From positions 144,888 through 208,887 of the forward strand of contig CAVYUC010000004.1 in assembly GCA_963771595.1 (NCBI GenBank): a DNA stretch of 64,000 nucleotides, in the 5' to 3' direction. Under the pieces are notes generated by a model, which saw nothing but the letters and a program-made list of their open reading frames with translations, was not told the DNA's origin and searched no databases. Of the stretch, positions 50,289 to 61,615 are shown one piece after another. Every line of letters starts with the position of its first letter. The first letter of the stretch is position 1. The stretch comes from CAVYUC01 sp963771595. GTDB lineage: Bacteria > Bacteroidota > Bacteroidia > Bacteroidales > Prolixibacteraceae. A program made the position numbers and the translations under genes.

Positions 50289-53200
50289 TTATATTTTGAT
50301 TATTTTTTCAACCTGAATAAAACCTCTTCCTGCAAAGAAAATAAAATAATTGCCTTTTAACAGGTGCTGCAAATTAATATATGGGGTGTTTTGCATTTCG
50401 CCTTCCAAAACAGTCTGCCCGAAAACATTTTTAATGCTGAATTTTTTAATTTCTCCAAAGTTGGAAACAAAAAGTCTTTCATTTACCGGATTGGGATACA
50501 CCATTATCATCCTGTTGTTTTTAATGTTCTCTGTACCCGTTGTTTCATTGCTGTAGATTGAAATGTTTCCTAAGTTGTACATGGCATAATCGAAACAGAG
50601 GCGCATGATTTGGGTGCCCTGTTTAAGCCATATCTTTTCAATTTTTGTTGGAAGAAATGCAGAATAACTGCCGGAAGGATGAACATAAAATTCGCCGGTT
50701 TTATCTTCAGCATCGAATTCTATATGAAATTTTCCATACCGGCCGGTAGTGGCAAAGTCGATTTCAATGGTGTAATAACCTTCTGTTTCTGCGAAGATTG
50801 TATACTCCAGCCATTCACCAGTTTGAATTCCACCGACTGTTCCTTCGGGCAGCCGGTATTCAGTATCAACTCCCTGTTCCTGCCGGATTCCGTCGCCACT
50901 GTTTGATGCGTCAAAATCATGGTAGCCGATATTCTCACCTCCCAAATCATAGTGGGTCGGATTTATTTCTCCTGGAATGGAATGTGCTGCCCCGTCAGGA
51001 TAGGCTCCCTTTTTTTCAGGGGCAATAACCTGTACTTCACAACTGGCCTTATACTCACCCTCCATGGTGGTGACAGTCACTGTGGCCTGTTTATTCTGTG
51101 TTGCAGCTGCAGTTATCAGTCCGTTTTGATTTACCGAAACAATTTTATCATCCGACGAAGACCATGTAACATTTTGATTTTCTGAAAGTGAAGGAAAAAT
51201 CATTGCGGTTAGCTGTTTCGTTTCCCCTGAATTCAGCCTGAGCTTATAGCCGGAAAGTTTCACTCCCGTAACTCTTACTCCTGTCTTTGGTTCTGCCCAC
51301 CAGTAATTCTTCAATTTGGCGTCATATATAAGGGTATCCAGCAATTCGTTAAGGGTGGTGTCGCTCCAATCGCGCCAGTCAATCCAGCTCGAACCAATAT
51401 TTTCAAGGGTTTGTGAATTTTCTTTAAATCCATCCACCTGTTTTATATAACTGAAATCGGGGCGGTTTTTTTGTACGAAATTGTAATTCCATTCGGTACA
51501 AATTACACGGTGGTAGGCCATTAAAGTTTGAACGGCAGTGCTTGAAGTTGAATTGTACATGTGGTAAGCTACCGATGTAAATTCCCAGTCCAAAGCATCC
51601 CGGTAATCTTCAACAACATCAACAATACTGTTGGCGATGGTATTAAAGCTGAACATCAGAATTTGCCGTTCCGGAGCCTTCTCACGTACGGCATGATATA
51701 TTTCCAGCAGATGATTTTTAAATAATGGTTTCAGATAATCATTCATCTGGAAAGTTGGTTCATTTGCAATTTCATAATATACAAGATCATTGTTTTTATA
51801 ACGCGGCGCCACCGAATCCCAAAATTCCTTTTCCATTTCGAAGGTGTATTCAGTATCAAACTCCTGTTGGGCTCCCACATTGTGAAAGTTGATAATGATA
51901 TTCATTCCGGATGCAGTTGCATTGTGAACACATTTATCGAGCGATGACAACATTTCGGAAACATTCCAGTAGCTGTTGTTATGCATTTTATACCAGGGAT
52001 CAACCCAGCAAATGCGAATGGTATTAAACCCATTGTTTTTTATTGTTTCCCAATTTGTAAGGTTGGTGGCAAATTCAACCGATCCCTTAAGATTTTTACC
52101 CAGCACCATTGGCGTTCCCCGCATAATTTCAGAATGAATGTCTTTTAAAGTTCCGGTTGCACGGCTTTCAACAGAAAATATTTTGAATTCCTGAAGAATA
52201 TACCCGCGGGAAGAATTGCGTTCGATGCCGTTCATTTTTATGTAGCGGCCACTGTTAGTGAGGTTGGGAATAAAATCAATACCACCGTTGCCGTTGGATT
52301 CACTGTAAATGGTGGTCCAGTTTTCCAAATCATCAGAAACCTGAATTTCGTATTTCTTTCCGTAATCAACTCCCCATTGCAACACTACCAGATTAATGGG
52401 CACCGTTTCACCCAGATCAACAGTAATCCATTGATTATTGGAATAATTACTGTACCAGGCTGTTGATGGATTTTCGTCAGTTGCCAATCCGCCGGTGAAA
52501 TTCAGGCGACTTGAAGAAGCAGTGGTTATCTTCCTTTTCGCCCAGCTCGTCAATTTCCCCGGGAATAACATAAACGGCAGTGGTTTGCGAAACTACATTT
52601 TCACCGTTTCCGGCATTTAAAACAAAAGTGGTGGTAGAATCAGGTGTAACTTTTATTTTGCCGGTAGATGATACGACATCGTTATTCAACGTAATTTCTG
52701 TTGCCCCGATGGAAGTCCATTCCAGTAAAACCTCTTCCCCCTGTCTTATCAATTCAGAGTTGCATTTTAATGCTGCCCTTATAGGTTTCATCCAGGCCGG
52801 AGGATTGGTGCGAAAGGGTGCAGCCGGAAATCCTTCATTGTTGTACAGTTCTGCACCTGCATTTTTTGACCAGGCATACCGCACATTTTTAGGTGAAGGA
52901 ACCCCATTGTTCCATACAACGACTTCATTTCCATCAATTTCTGCCTGTGCCGGATAAAATATATTATTGCTGCCTGCTATTTCGAATTGCTGAAGAACTT
53001 CATGTGCTGCTTTTAATCCGCTTCCCACATGTGAAAAAAAGAGCCTGATTTTATTGTTTTCTATTTTTAAAGAATCGAACCGCGGGCCGGCAAAAACAAT
53101 AGTTTCGCCATAAACATTTGCCAAGGCTTTTTTTGCCAGACGGTTACCAATACACTCTTTTTTTGCCGGATGAATATTTTCCTTATCACCGGCATCCAAA

Positions 53201-54230
53201 GTGGCTGCCATTTCCGTATGGTGAAGGTTCAGTGCAAATGTCTGTGCTTCCCAAAATTCGGGCAGGGAATTATTTCCGTAACCGTCCCACGGAGCAAGTT
53301 GCACAAAATAAAAGGGGAGGGTTTCCTTATTGAAATCGCTGCGCCAGCCTTCAATCATTGCCGGAAAAAGTTCGGTAAGCTGTTTTGCGCGGCCAACATT
53401 TGTTTCGCCCTGATACCAGCAAACCCCTGCAAAATTGAATGGTACAAGCGGTGCAATCATCCCGTTGTACAAAACTGTGGGAGTTTGGTTATCGTCTGTT
53501 TTTTCAGGCGCCCATGATTTATTCCCTGCAAAATCGGTAACAAATTCAAGCGAGTTCTGATTGGCCCAGGTTTCGCAGCTGGAGCCGCCCCATGAACTGC
53601 AAACCAATCCTAAAGGAATATTCAGATTAGTATACAACTCTTTGCCGAAAAAATAACCTACGGCACTAAAATTCTGTGCATTCGCCGGTGTACATATTTT
53701 CCATCTCTGGTTATCCGAATTGGTAAGATCTTCCTGAGGCTCTGCTGCAGAAGAATGATTTACAGTAAACAACCTGATTTTGGGATAATTTGCCTGGGAA
53801 ATTGCAGATGCACTTCCTTCAACCGGTGCGCCTTCCCAGCCGCGTTAAAGGCATCTCCATGTTCGATTGACCGGATAAAAGCCATACTTCTCCAATCAGA
53901 ACATTTGAGAATTTGATTTCCTTATTCCGTGCTGAAACGATCAATTCATAAGAGCTGCCGTCTGTTTTCGCTTGTGGAGTCTGAATTTTGACCTCCCATC
54001 TTATTATCTGCCCCTGCAATGGTTTTTATCGTTTCATTATTCCAGCTTCCTGTAATTGAAATGGTGTCACCGGGATTGCTCCAGCCCCAAATACTCACTT
54101 CTGCATTTTGTTGCAGTACCATGTTATCTGAAAACAACCCCGAAACTGAAAGTTGTGCAAAAACACCTTCAGCAAGCAGAAGCAGAAAGAGTAAAATAAA
54201 CAGGGATTGAACAGAAGTTGGTTTAGACAT
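50289..54230 (-). CDS. SASA esterase-F5/8C-GH5-BIG2-CBM6 protein with T9SS domain, three +1 shifts
   Basis: Joining frames near 53997-54003, 53840-53846 and 52531-52538 (one extra base each) gives about 1312 residues. After the signal peptide comes a sialate-O-acetylesterase-like (SASA) SGNH esterase with GEVWLLSGQSNMEMPL (Ser nucleophile) and ENIHPAKKECIGNRLA (His). An F5/8 type C domain (about 565-690) links to a GH5 barrel (about 695-985) with acid/base Glu823 in YYEIANEPTF and nucleophile in VICTEWNYNF. A BIG2 Ig-like domain, CBM6 (LGGENIGYHDFDASNSGDG) and a Por domain (MVYPNPVNERLFVSNF) follow. The third junction falls where the esterase part meets the F5/8C domain, so two separate genes remain possible. 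Its stop is 3 bases from the GH26 gene. Confidence 0.8.
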
Positions 54231-54308
54231 TTTCGTTCTTTTAACGATTCATTTTTTTGAAAACTATTGCAACAAACAGGGAAAACCAATCATAAACAGG
54301 TGGCGTTT

Positions 54309-55268
54309 TTATTTTTCCAACCCTGCATATTTTCTCAGTTTTTCACGGGTTTTTATTCCCGATTCCTTTAAATCCTTTTCTTTCCATTTTCCTGTTGAAG
54401 AAGCACTTTGTTTCATCATGGAGCAGGTTTCATTTTTATCGGCAACCGACCAGGTAACCCAGCTGATTTTGTTGTCCACCATCCAGTCGATCCAAGCATT
54501 CCATGCTTTATAGTCGATAAGCCCATCGCCGCTGGCTTCCATTCCGGCACATTCTGAAACAAATATCGGAATACCTTTGCTGAGCGCATAATCGGAGCGA
54601 TCGCGCAGTGATTTTCCATGCGTGGCAGCATAAAAATGAACGGTGTACATCAGGTTATCAAATCCGGTAATCGGATTGTCAGCCACCAAATGAATATCCT
54701 GATCCCAGTGCGGGCTTCCCACCAAAATGATATTATCCGGATCGTGTTCGCGAATTGCTTTAATCACATCGACAGAATATTCTTTAACACGTTCCCAGGA
54801 ATCACGGACGGGTTCATTAAAAATTTCGTAAATGACATTGGGTGAATCCCCATACTTTTCAGCCATTTCAGAAAAAAACTGTTTGGCCTCTTCCTGGTGA
54901 ATTTCGTGGCTGTGCCAGTCGATGATTACATAAATTCCGCTGTTAATGGCTCCCTGGATAACGGCTTCTATTTTTTCTTTTGACCAGACCGGTTTATCCA
55001 GGTAACTATCTTTTGGGCCTACTCCCATAGCGGCACGAACTACATTGCAACCCCAGTCACTGACCAGCCAGTTAACCGATTCTTCGTTGTAAAACCTTGG
55101 CCACCAGTTGTGCCAGCCATAGCTTACCCCGGTTAGCATAACCGGTTCGTTGTTTTTGTCGACCAAATATTTCCCCTGAACGGACAGCTGCCCGTGTTCT
55201 TTTACCGGCTGTGCCAAAATTGCATTTCCGGAAATTAATAAAAAGAGGATGATGACTATGCTTTTCAT
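54309..55268 (-). CDS. Exported GH5 endoglucanase-type hydrolase
   Basis: The protein has 319 residues with a signal peptide (MKSIVIILFLLISGNAILAQ). It matches compact bacterial GH5 subfamily 2-like endoglucanases: GQLSVQGKYLVDKNNEPVML, GWHNWWPRFYN, VVRAAMGV, YVIIDWHSH, acid/base Glu152 in VIYEIFNEP, the histidine in MYTVHFYAATHG and nucleophile Glu239 in PIFVSECAGME. These enzymes cut internal beta-1,4-glucosidic bonds. It carries no binding module or T9SS domain, so a periplasmic place is likely. It lies in the minus-strand operon between two T9SS GH5 proteins. Confidence 0.93.
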   Translation of the reverse strand: MKSIVIILFLLISGNAILAQPVKEHGQLSVQGKYLVDKNNEPVMLTGVSYGWHNWWPRFYNEESVNWLVSDWGCNVVRAAMGVGPKDSYLDKPVWSKEKIEAVIQGAINSGIYVIIDWHSHEIHQEEAKQFFSEMAEKYGDSPNVIYEIFNEPVRDSWERVKEYSVDVIKAIREHDPDNIILVGSPHWDQDIHLVADNPITGFDNLMYTVHFYAATHGKSLRDRSDYALSKGIPIFVSECAGMEASGDGLIDYKAWNAWIDWMVDNKISWVTWSVADKNETCSMMKQSASSTGKWKEKDLKESGIKTREKLRKYAGLEK

Positions 55269-55330
55269 GTTGCTTTTAAATAGGTTTTTGATTTATGATT
55301 TTTAAAATTAGCAGTTTCAATTAAAACGTC

Positions 55331-57319
55331 TTACCGAATAACTATTTTTTTTGTAAACTTCCTGTTGTTTTCCAAAGACTGTATTACATATATCCCCGGG
55401 TGAAATTCATAACCAGGTATGTATTCCGTTGATTCCGGTGTTTTAATTGAGCGAACCAATGTGCCGGTAATGGAATAGATGTTTAACATTTCGGGCCGGC
55501 TGTCTTGGTTTTGCTTGATAACCAATTGGTTTGACTTATTTTGCCAGGCTTCAAACGACGGTTCATTTTGGAAATGAACAATGGCCGCATCAGTAACTCT
55601 GTCAAACTCAATTTTATCGAAATTAAATTGCTGATTACCAATTACCGTAAATCGTATGATTTGTTCTCCCGGATACAGGTACATCTTCGTGGTGTATGGC
55701 AGGGTATTTAATGCACTGTTGCTCGAATGGACAGTTATTACTTCGGAAGCTGTGGTGTCTGCTAAAATCCGGAACATTCCGCCATTGTAGTAGGACGCGA
55801 TATAGGCAGTAACATTGTACCAGCCTTCGGTCTTTACATCAACCGAATATTCATACCATTCTCCGTCTGTTACATTTCCAATGTGATAGCCTTCACCCAG
55901 CCGGTCATATATATCAACGGCTTCATCGGGGCGGTATTTCCCGGGAATGTTTTTAGAATCTGCATCATGGTATGAGAGTCCTTCGCCCCCCAGATCGAAA
56001 TCTTCTGCTTCAATAATACCGGGGATCGTCATTAGTGTATCATTAAAATAGGCCCTCACTGCTTTTGTCCAGGGTGGAAAAAACACCCGGAAAGGTTGGG
56101 AATAGATATCGGTGGAATCGTTGTAATGCGCAATAATCCTGTAGCTGTAAAATTTTGAAGCTTCCGGTTTTTCATCAAAATAAGATGTTGTGTCCGGTTT
56201 TAAAGTTGCAATATCTTTATAATGCAATTCAGTTCCCATTCTACGCTGAACAACAATACTGTCGTGATTCACGGGATTATTGTCCCAGCGAACCCTGATT
56301 AACGAATCCTGGTAAACATCCACTCTCGGATCCGGCGCATCTGCTGTTGTATAAATGAGAATATCCTTTAATTCGTTCCAGTCATGTTGCTGCCGTTCCA
56401 TTATTCTGAAATCCCCGCCATCGTCCCAGGCAACGGGAACAAAACCATATTTATGCGACAATTCAACATAGGCGCGGTAAAGCCTCATTCTTGAATTATA
56501 ATCTGCAGTGGCTATACAACCAAACTCTCCAAGGAATACCGGAATGTTGTTTGCCTGCGACCAGTTGTTTACTTTAATAAATTTATTTTCGAGATTACGG
56601 TAATCAGCGGTCCCGCCAAAACTTCCGGTTCCTTCCAGACCAAATGGCCAGGGATCATACGAGTGAAAGGAGCCAATCAGGTAATCATCTTCGGGAATGT
56701 TGGCAACTACCAGTTCATCGGAACCGCCCCAGTTGTGCCCCTGGAAAATAACCAGCCGGGTTGGATTTGTTTTTCTGATGATGGAAAGAATGCGGGCGTG
56801 CAGATCATCGTTTTGTGTTTTGTTGAGTCCATAAGGTTCATTGATAATTTCGAAAATAAGTTTTTCGGATTTGTCCTTGAACCGTTCAGCAATTTGCGTC
56901 CAAATGCTGTCAAACCTGTCCTTGTTTGCCTGGCTGTAATTCGATTTTATCCATTCTTCGTGGTGCGCATTGATAACAATAAACAAATCTCTGGAAAGTC
57001 CCCAGTCCACAATTTGTTCCACCCGGTTTAACCACGAAGCGGAAATGTTGTAGGGAGGGTTTTTGCCGGTATGCTCATCCCACCTTACCGGAACACGTAC
57101 GATATCAAATCCCGCCTCTTTATATAAATCGAAATAATATTCCTGAGCCGGAGGATTGTTCCATCCCCCTTCATTGGGCGGCTCAAGAGTATTTCCAAGG
57201 TTTATCCCTTTTTGCATTTGCGAAACTGCTTCCTGTGGCGTTATTTGAGCAGTTAATATTGAAATAATACCACAGGTTAAAAACAATGTAAACAGGATTT
57301 TTTTGATGTTTAAATACAT
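55331..57319 (-). CDS. GH5 endoglycanase with CBM6 and T9SS sorting domain
   Basis: The protein has 662 residues with the start at 57319 (MYLNIKKILFTLFLTCGIIS, cleavage near LTAQ); an in-frame start at 57397 would add 26 residues. The GH5 barrel (27-345) starts with the motif MQKGINLGNTLEPPNEGGWN, which is typical of subfamily 4-like endoglucanases and xyloglucanases, with acid/base Glu161 in FEIINEPYG and nucleophile Glu265 in FLGEFGC. A fibronectin III-like domain, CBM6 (about 440-580, EAEDFDLGGEGLSYHDADSK) and a Por domain (about 590-662, ending FTKKIVIR) follow. It acts on a beta-1,4-glucan or glucomannan at the cell surface. It is the first gene after the internal terminator. Confidence 0.92.
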   Translation of the reverse strand: MYLNIKKILFTLFLTCGIISILTAQITPQEAVSQMQKGINLGNTLEPPNEGGWNNPPAQEYYFDLYKEAGFDIVRVPVRWDEHTGKNPPYNISASWLNRVEQIVDWGLSRDLFIVINAHHEEWIKSNYSQANKDRFDSIWTQIAERFKDKSEKLIFEIINEPYGLNKTQNDDLHARILSIIRKTNPTRLVIFQGHNWGGSDELVVANIPEDDYLIGSFHSYDPWPFGLEGTGSFGGTADYRNLENKFIKVNNWSQANNIPVFLGEFGCIATADYNSRMRLYRAYVELSHKYGFVPVAWDDGGDFRIMERQQHDWNELKDILIYTTADAPDPRVDVYQDSLIRVRWDNNPVNHDSIVVQRRMGTELHYKDIATLKPDTTSYFDEKPEASKFYSYRIIAHYNDSTDIYSQPFRVFFPPWTKAVRAYFNDTLMTIPGIIEAEDFDLGGEGLSYHDADSKNIPGKYRPDEAVDIYDRLGEGYHIGNVTDGEWYEYSVDVKTEGWYNVTAYIASYYNGGMFRILADTTASEVITVHSSNSALNTLPYTTKMYLYPGEQIIRFTVIGNQQFNFDKIEFDRVTDAAIVHFQNEPSFEAWQNKSNQLVIKQNQDSRPEMLNIYSITGTLVRSIKTPESTEYIPGYEFHPGIYVIQSLENNRKFTKKIVIR

Positions 57320-57430
57320 ATTGTAATTTGAATTTACTGGTTTATAAATGATATATCGGCTAATTACAAAGAAAGAGAAATATTTTTTTAAAGTCATTTT
57401 AAATTAGGCACTGATGAAGGTTTTGTGCAA

Positions 57431-57460
57431 TAAAAAGAGCCCGTTGAAAAACGGGCTCTT
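57431..57460 (-). terminator. Terminator downstream of the 1316-residue T9SS protein
   Basis: AAGAGCCCGTT and AACGGGCTCTT form a perfect 11-base stem with a GAAA loop (plus strand). Read on the minus strand it is followed by TTTTTA. It should separate the large protein's transcript from the GH5 operon. Confidence 0.85.
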
Positions 57461-57501
57461 AATAGAGGCTGCATTATTCAGCCTTTAATTTTTATTTCAA
57501 C

Positions 57502-60500
57502 CTATCTTTTCAATACTTTGTATTTACCGATAGTTTGATTTTGTTCGCTGATAACAATCATATACATTCCTGCAGGATGGCTATCCAGTGAAATCGTTTC
57601 CAGATTGCTCTGAACTTTAATGTCACTGATGTTTGCACCCATTGAATTGTACACGCGAATCCGTTCGCCAGCCTTCACGCCTGAAATATTTACTTTTCCG
57701 CTGGTTGGGTTCGGATAGAGCTGGATATTCAGTGCGTTGTTCAATTTTGCTGAAGTTGAAAATTGAATATCGTACATTGCTTCAACCATTCCGTCGGCAG
57801 ATGTAACTTTCACCATATCGCCTGCACTCAATGTTCCTGAATTTTTCTCCGTGCCATCTGCATCAACAATAATTGCTGTTGCTCCCATGGAAGGAGTAAT
57901 TCTGGAGTAGAAAGTACTTAAGTCAGTGCTTCCTGTTAAACCACCTGAAATGGTCATATTCACCTGGTCGACATTGTAAACATTTGAAGTTACATAAGCC
58001 AGATAGGTAGTTGTCTTGATGTACTCTGTACGCAACATCGACAGGTAGTATGCATTTTGCACTTCACCATTTGGCGATGTAACCACCACTTTATCATCCT
58101 GGTAAATCTGTCCGTCGGTTCTTTCGAGGCCTGATTTATCAATGATTTTAATTGAAGCCCCAACAGACGGAACCACATTTGAAAGGAATGCATCAACAGA
58201 AGTTCCGCGCGGAACATACTGAATTAACATATCTCGTTGGTCAACAGTGTAAACATCAGAGGTTAAGAAAGCTGAGCTTTCTGAAGCCTGTGGCTGCAAC
58301 TGGTAAAGAATGCTGGTGACGCCGTCTTCGGCAACAACTTCAAAATAAGTGTTGTGGTTTACCGTCACACTTACATACGAAGTATCGAAATTGAGCATGG
58401 TCAGCGGCACATAAGCGCCTTCGCCATCAATAACTGTAAGCGATGCACCATTCGGAACAATAATATTGGATAACAAAGTGTTAATCTGAGTTCCGTATTC
58501 AAACCCGCTGATAGTAGCTTTTCCCATTTCGGCAGCATTGGTTTCTCCGGTAACTGCAGAAGGTTGCTGGGTAATTTCGATATTGTATTTGGAAGATTCA
58601 AGAACAGCATCTGAATTCAATCCTGCTTCAGTAACTTCCAGAACGTATTTAGTAGTATTGGTGCTATCGGCTGATAGTACAACCAATGTATCGTTCATGC
58701 TCAGCAACGCATCCATACCAAGTTCATTGCCACTTTCAGTACCAACAACTTTTAATGACTGACCTTCATTGGCTTTTACTACATTACTCATCAAATCGGC
58801 AACAGTTTGTCCGGTGCGTACACCACGGATTTCTTCGTTCATGGAATAACCATCGCTCACTTTGTAAACAATTGAAGAAACTGTTGACATGTAATGTGTT
58901 GGCGTATACATGAAGTGCTGTCCTATATCATTACCGATATTCAGAATTTCAAATGGCCAGCCAACATTTCTTGCCTGCCAGTAGGCACGGTCGGTATAAG
59001 TCCATTCAGCATCTTCCGGAGTAGTCCCGAAAGAACCTTGATAATCAGGATTTCCTTTGTAAATCTCCGGTTTTCTCATCCAGTTTGAAGTCATAGGTAC
59101 TTCTTTCCCTCCAATTACCCATGAAGCATCTTCACCCATACCAAATGATTCAATTAATTCGAAATCATTCGGGTCGGTTGCTGGTTTCAGGCCAAGTTTA
59201 ATGGAGTCGTTCAAAATTTTGAACAGGTACCATTCTGAATTTGACCACTGACGAACAGGGCTCCTGTCTATTGCCACAGGTTCACCCCATGGGTTGTGGA
59301 TTTGATCATTCAAATTGTTGAATTGAATATCCAGTTGGGCAGGAACCGGCCACACATAATCGGGCAACCAATCAGGATGTGCAGCACTTTCAGTTCTGAT
59401 GTCGCCCAGGGCAAAAACATCGCCTGGTTGAACAATTGGATTTACATTAAGATCCTGTACCAATGTAGCAGGACTTACCGCCCATGTAGCTTCATCCACC
59501 CATTTGTAACCGGGAACATATTTGGTGTATCTGTCCGGCCAGTTTTCAGGTGCACCGGAAGAAGAGATCATATCTGCCGGATTATGAATCCAGTTCATGG
59601 CAATCATGTAATTACTCAAATCAAGTGGCTGGTTTCCCGGGTTAACAATTTCGGCAAAACTGTTGTTCCACTGATCCCAGAATACAAATTCGGAAAGGAA
59701 GGGATCTGCTGCATATGGCTGAATTTTGGAAATATCTTTTTCCTTGATCAGTTCTACATTATAGGTGTTTGTTACACTATCGTCTTCGGCAGTTACCTTA
59801 AATTTAACTGTCCGTTGATCAACTGTGCCGGATAAAGTGGTAGCACGTGTTACATCCACTTTTGCATTTAAATTTTGTGGTTTGGCAATAAGTGCCGGAA
59901 TTCCATCTACATCAAAAGGAACCTGAACGCGGTAGTTGTAAGTTGTTGCGTTAAAATTTGGAATAGTATCACCAATCCAGCCAAAAATGCCACGGTAAAA
60001 TACAGGTATATCGGGCCATGTAATAGATGATAAATAGGCGTTGTGATTTGGTGAGTAAGGACGCATCTGGATGTAGTATTCTTTTGCGTCGCCATTTTCG
60101 GCGGTTACCACCAGTTTGTCTCCATTTTTAAGATCGGGGCGTTCAACGCCGTCAACAAAATCAAAATGCCAGGTTGCGTTTGAAGCTTTTTCCATGCGTT
60201 CCAGCAAACTGTCGGTGCGGGTGGCGTAAGGAATTCCAAACAAAGTGCCGGTAATTGTATCAATGCCTGATTCGTGCTGGGTAATCCATGGCCAGTCCAA
60301 ATCATTTCGCTGATTACTTCCTCTCCACCAGCCGTTAGGGCCTGGATCCATATTTGTAACCGGAACGACAATATTTACATCGGCAGTTGGCTCTGCAACT
60401 ACAATGTCAAAAGTGGCTTTATCCAGGTCATTTCCGCAAACATACACGATTAGCTGGTCGCCTGTGCGGGCTGCAAAAGTCAGCGAATCTTCAAAATTTG

Positions 60501-61452
60501 GATTTAAAACGTATTCCCATGCAACACCAGGTTTTCTTTTCATTTGCTCCATAATGCCATCGCCTCTGCGAACTCCCCATGGAACAGTTAATTTTTTGTT
60601 GGCAAAATCAACATCGATAACATCTGATTCCAGTGTGTTTTCATCAAGGTTATAATTTCCATGGTTGCCAACGGTCCAGAATACGTCTCTCCAGTTGCTT
60701 GCAGGAAATGGAATCGGAATCCATTCCGAATCTTCGAGACCAACACCGCGTGCATCGGCAAAATTTAAATTACCGGTTTTTACGCTGTATTTACGAACAA
60801 GTACAGAATTGGCAACTGCGCCTTCAACACCGGCTACAGCGTATTGAATATCCTGGTTTTTACCGTCATTATCAAATACACCGCCAACCTGGTCAATCAC
60901 GACCGAGTCAGTTTCCGATAAATGTTGTTCAAGATACCAGGCACTGCGTCCGCGCCAGTTGGTAAATGCAGATTCAAAATTTCCACCACCTTTGGGACTG
61001 ATGTATGTAGTTACACTATCAGTTTCATCACCCTTTGGTTCAGAAACGGAAATTAATAAGTCAGCCAGTTCATACAACTCAGGTTGTTTGTAACGTGGAT
61101 TAGTAAAGCCGGGCACTTTCTTGTTGTATTGTGCCGGGCCAAAATCAAAAGCAGTGGTAATTACAAATGATTCACCGGGGGCAAGCATTACTTCTGGCAG
61201 GAAAAACCAATCTGTACCCGGTTCCCATGGATCATTATAAACATCGTTAATTGCAGTTGACCAGGGAGCTATTTTTCCCCATTTAAACTGATTTAAATTA
61301 ACAGGTTTATCTCCCATGTTTGTAATTTCGGCGTAGGTGTTATCCACGCCAACTCTCAGAGCTTCTGAAATTATCAGCGAGCGGATAGTATCCTGGGCTT
61401 GCAGAACACCTCCGGAGATGAGTAAAAAGAAAAGTAAAAATTTCAATTTCAT
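57502..61452 (-). CDS. Large T9SS-exported surface protein with lamin-tail-like and tandem beta-repeats
   Basis: The 1316-residue protein has a signal peptide (MKLKFLLFFLLISGGVLQAQ). Two lamin-tail-like domains are suggested, one at about 22-150 (ISEALRVGVDNTYAEITNMG) and one at about 590-700 (FVFWDQWNNSFAEIVNPGNQ). Cadherin-like beta domains lie between (YNYRVQVPFDVDGIPALIA). The C-terminal third holds four repeats of about 85 residues built on the pattern S-Y-V-GT-L-S-V-GA-V-D-G-V-V-A-Y; repeats 3 and 4 are the clearest (SDVYTVDQRDMLIQYV, SNVYNVDQVNMTISGG). A Por sorting domain (LNIQLYPNPTSGKVNI) ends it. No catalytic motif is visible. It may be a surface glycan-binding or scaffold protein. 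Its own promoter and terminator make it a separate unit beside the GH5 operon. Confidence 0.8.
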   Translation of the reverse strand: MKLKFLLFFLLISGGVLQAQDTIRSLIISEALRVGVDNTYAEITNMGDKPVNLNQFKWGKIAPWSTAINDVYNDPWEPGTDWFFLPEVMLAPGESFVITTAFDFGPAQYNKKVPGFTNPRYKQPELYELADLLISVSEPKGDETDSVTTYISPKGGGNFESAFTNWRGRSAWYLEQHLSETDSVVIDQVGGVFDNDGKNQDIQYAVAGVEGAVANSVLVRKYSVKTGNLNFADARGVGLEDSEWIPIPFPASNWRDVFWTVGNHGNYNLDENTLESDVIDVDFANKKLTVPWGVRRGDGIMEQMKRKPGVAWEYVLNPNFEDSLTFAARTGDQLIVYVCGNDLDKATFDIVVAEPTADVNIVVPVTNMDPGPNGWWRGSNQRNDLDWPWITQHESGIDTITGTLFGIPYATRTDSLLERMEKASNATWHFDFVDGVERPDLKNGDKLVVTAENGDAKEYYIQMRPYSPNHNAYLSSITWPDIPVFYRGIFGWIGDTIPNFNATTYNYRVQVPFDVDGIPALIAKPQNLNAKVDVTRATTLSGTVDQRTVKFKVTAEDDSVTNTYNVELIKEKDISKIQPYAADPFLSEFVFWDQWNNSFAEIVNPGNQPLDLSNYMIAMNWIHNPADMISSSGAPENWPDRYTKYVPGYKWVDEATWAVSPATLVQDLNVNPIVQPGDVFALGDIRTESAAHPDWLPDYVWPVPAQLDIQFNNLNDQIHNPWGEPVAIDRSPVRQWSNSEWYLFKILNDSIKLGLKPATDPNDFELIESFGMGEDASWVIGGKEVPMTSNWMRKPEIYKGNPDYQGSFGTTPEDAEWTYTDRAYWQARNVGWPFEILNIGNDIGQHFMYTPTHYMSTVSSIVYKVSDGYSMNEEIRGVRTGQTVADLMSNVVKANEGQSLKVVGTESGNELGMDALLSMNDTLVVLSADSTNTTKYVLEVTEAGLNSDAVLESSKYNIEITQQPSAVTGETNAAEMGKATISGFEYGTQINTLLSNIIVPNGASLTVIDGEGAYVPLTMLNFDTSYVSVTVNHNTYFEVVAEDGVTSILYQLQPQASESSAFLTSDVYTVDQRDMLIQYVPRGTSVDAFLSNVVPSVGASIKIIDKSGLERTDGQIYQDDKVVVTSPNGEVQNAYYLSMLRTEYIKTTTYLAYVTSNVYNVDQVNMTISGGLTGSTDLSTFYSRITPSMGATAIIVDADGTEKNSGTLSAGDMVKVTSADGMVEAMYDIQFSTSAKLNNALNIQLYPNPTSGKVNISGVKAGERIRVYNSMGANISDIKVQSNLETISLDSHPAGMYMIVISEQNQTIGKYKVLKR

Positions 61453-61615
61453 AGTACTTAAAGTTTAATGTTAATGTAAAATAATTGAATTATTTAAAAA
61501 TATTTATTCATAGTTTGCGATTGAAGTCGGATTGTTAGCCGATATTAGTTATTAACTGATACTGGTTGAATTATAATTTTAATTGATGTACTTAAAAAAC
61601 TTTGTTTTGTAAAAA

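Noticed and set aside
59296..59835. Open frame antisense to the large T9SS protein (179 codons)
   Set aside because: Cysteine- and histidine-rich translation typical of reverse frames; the sense frame is continuous for 1316 residues.
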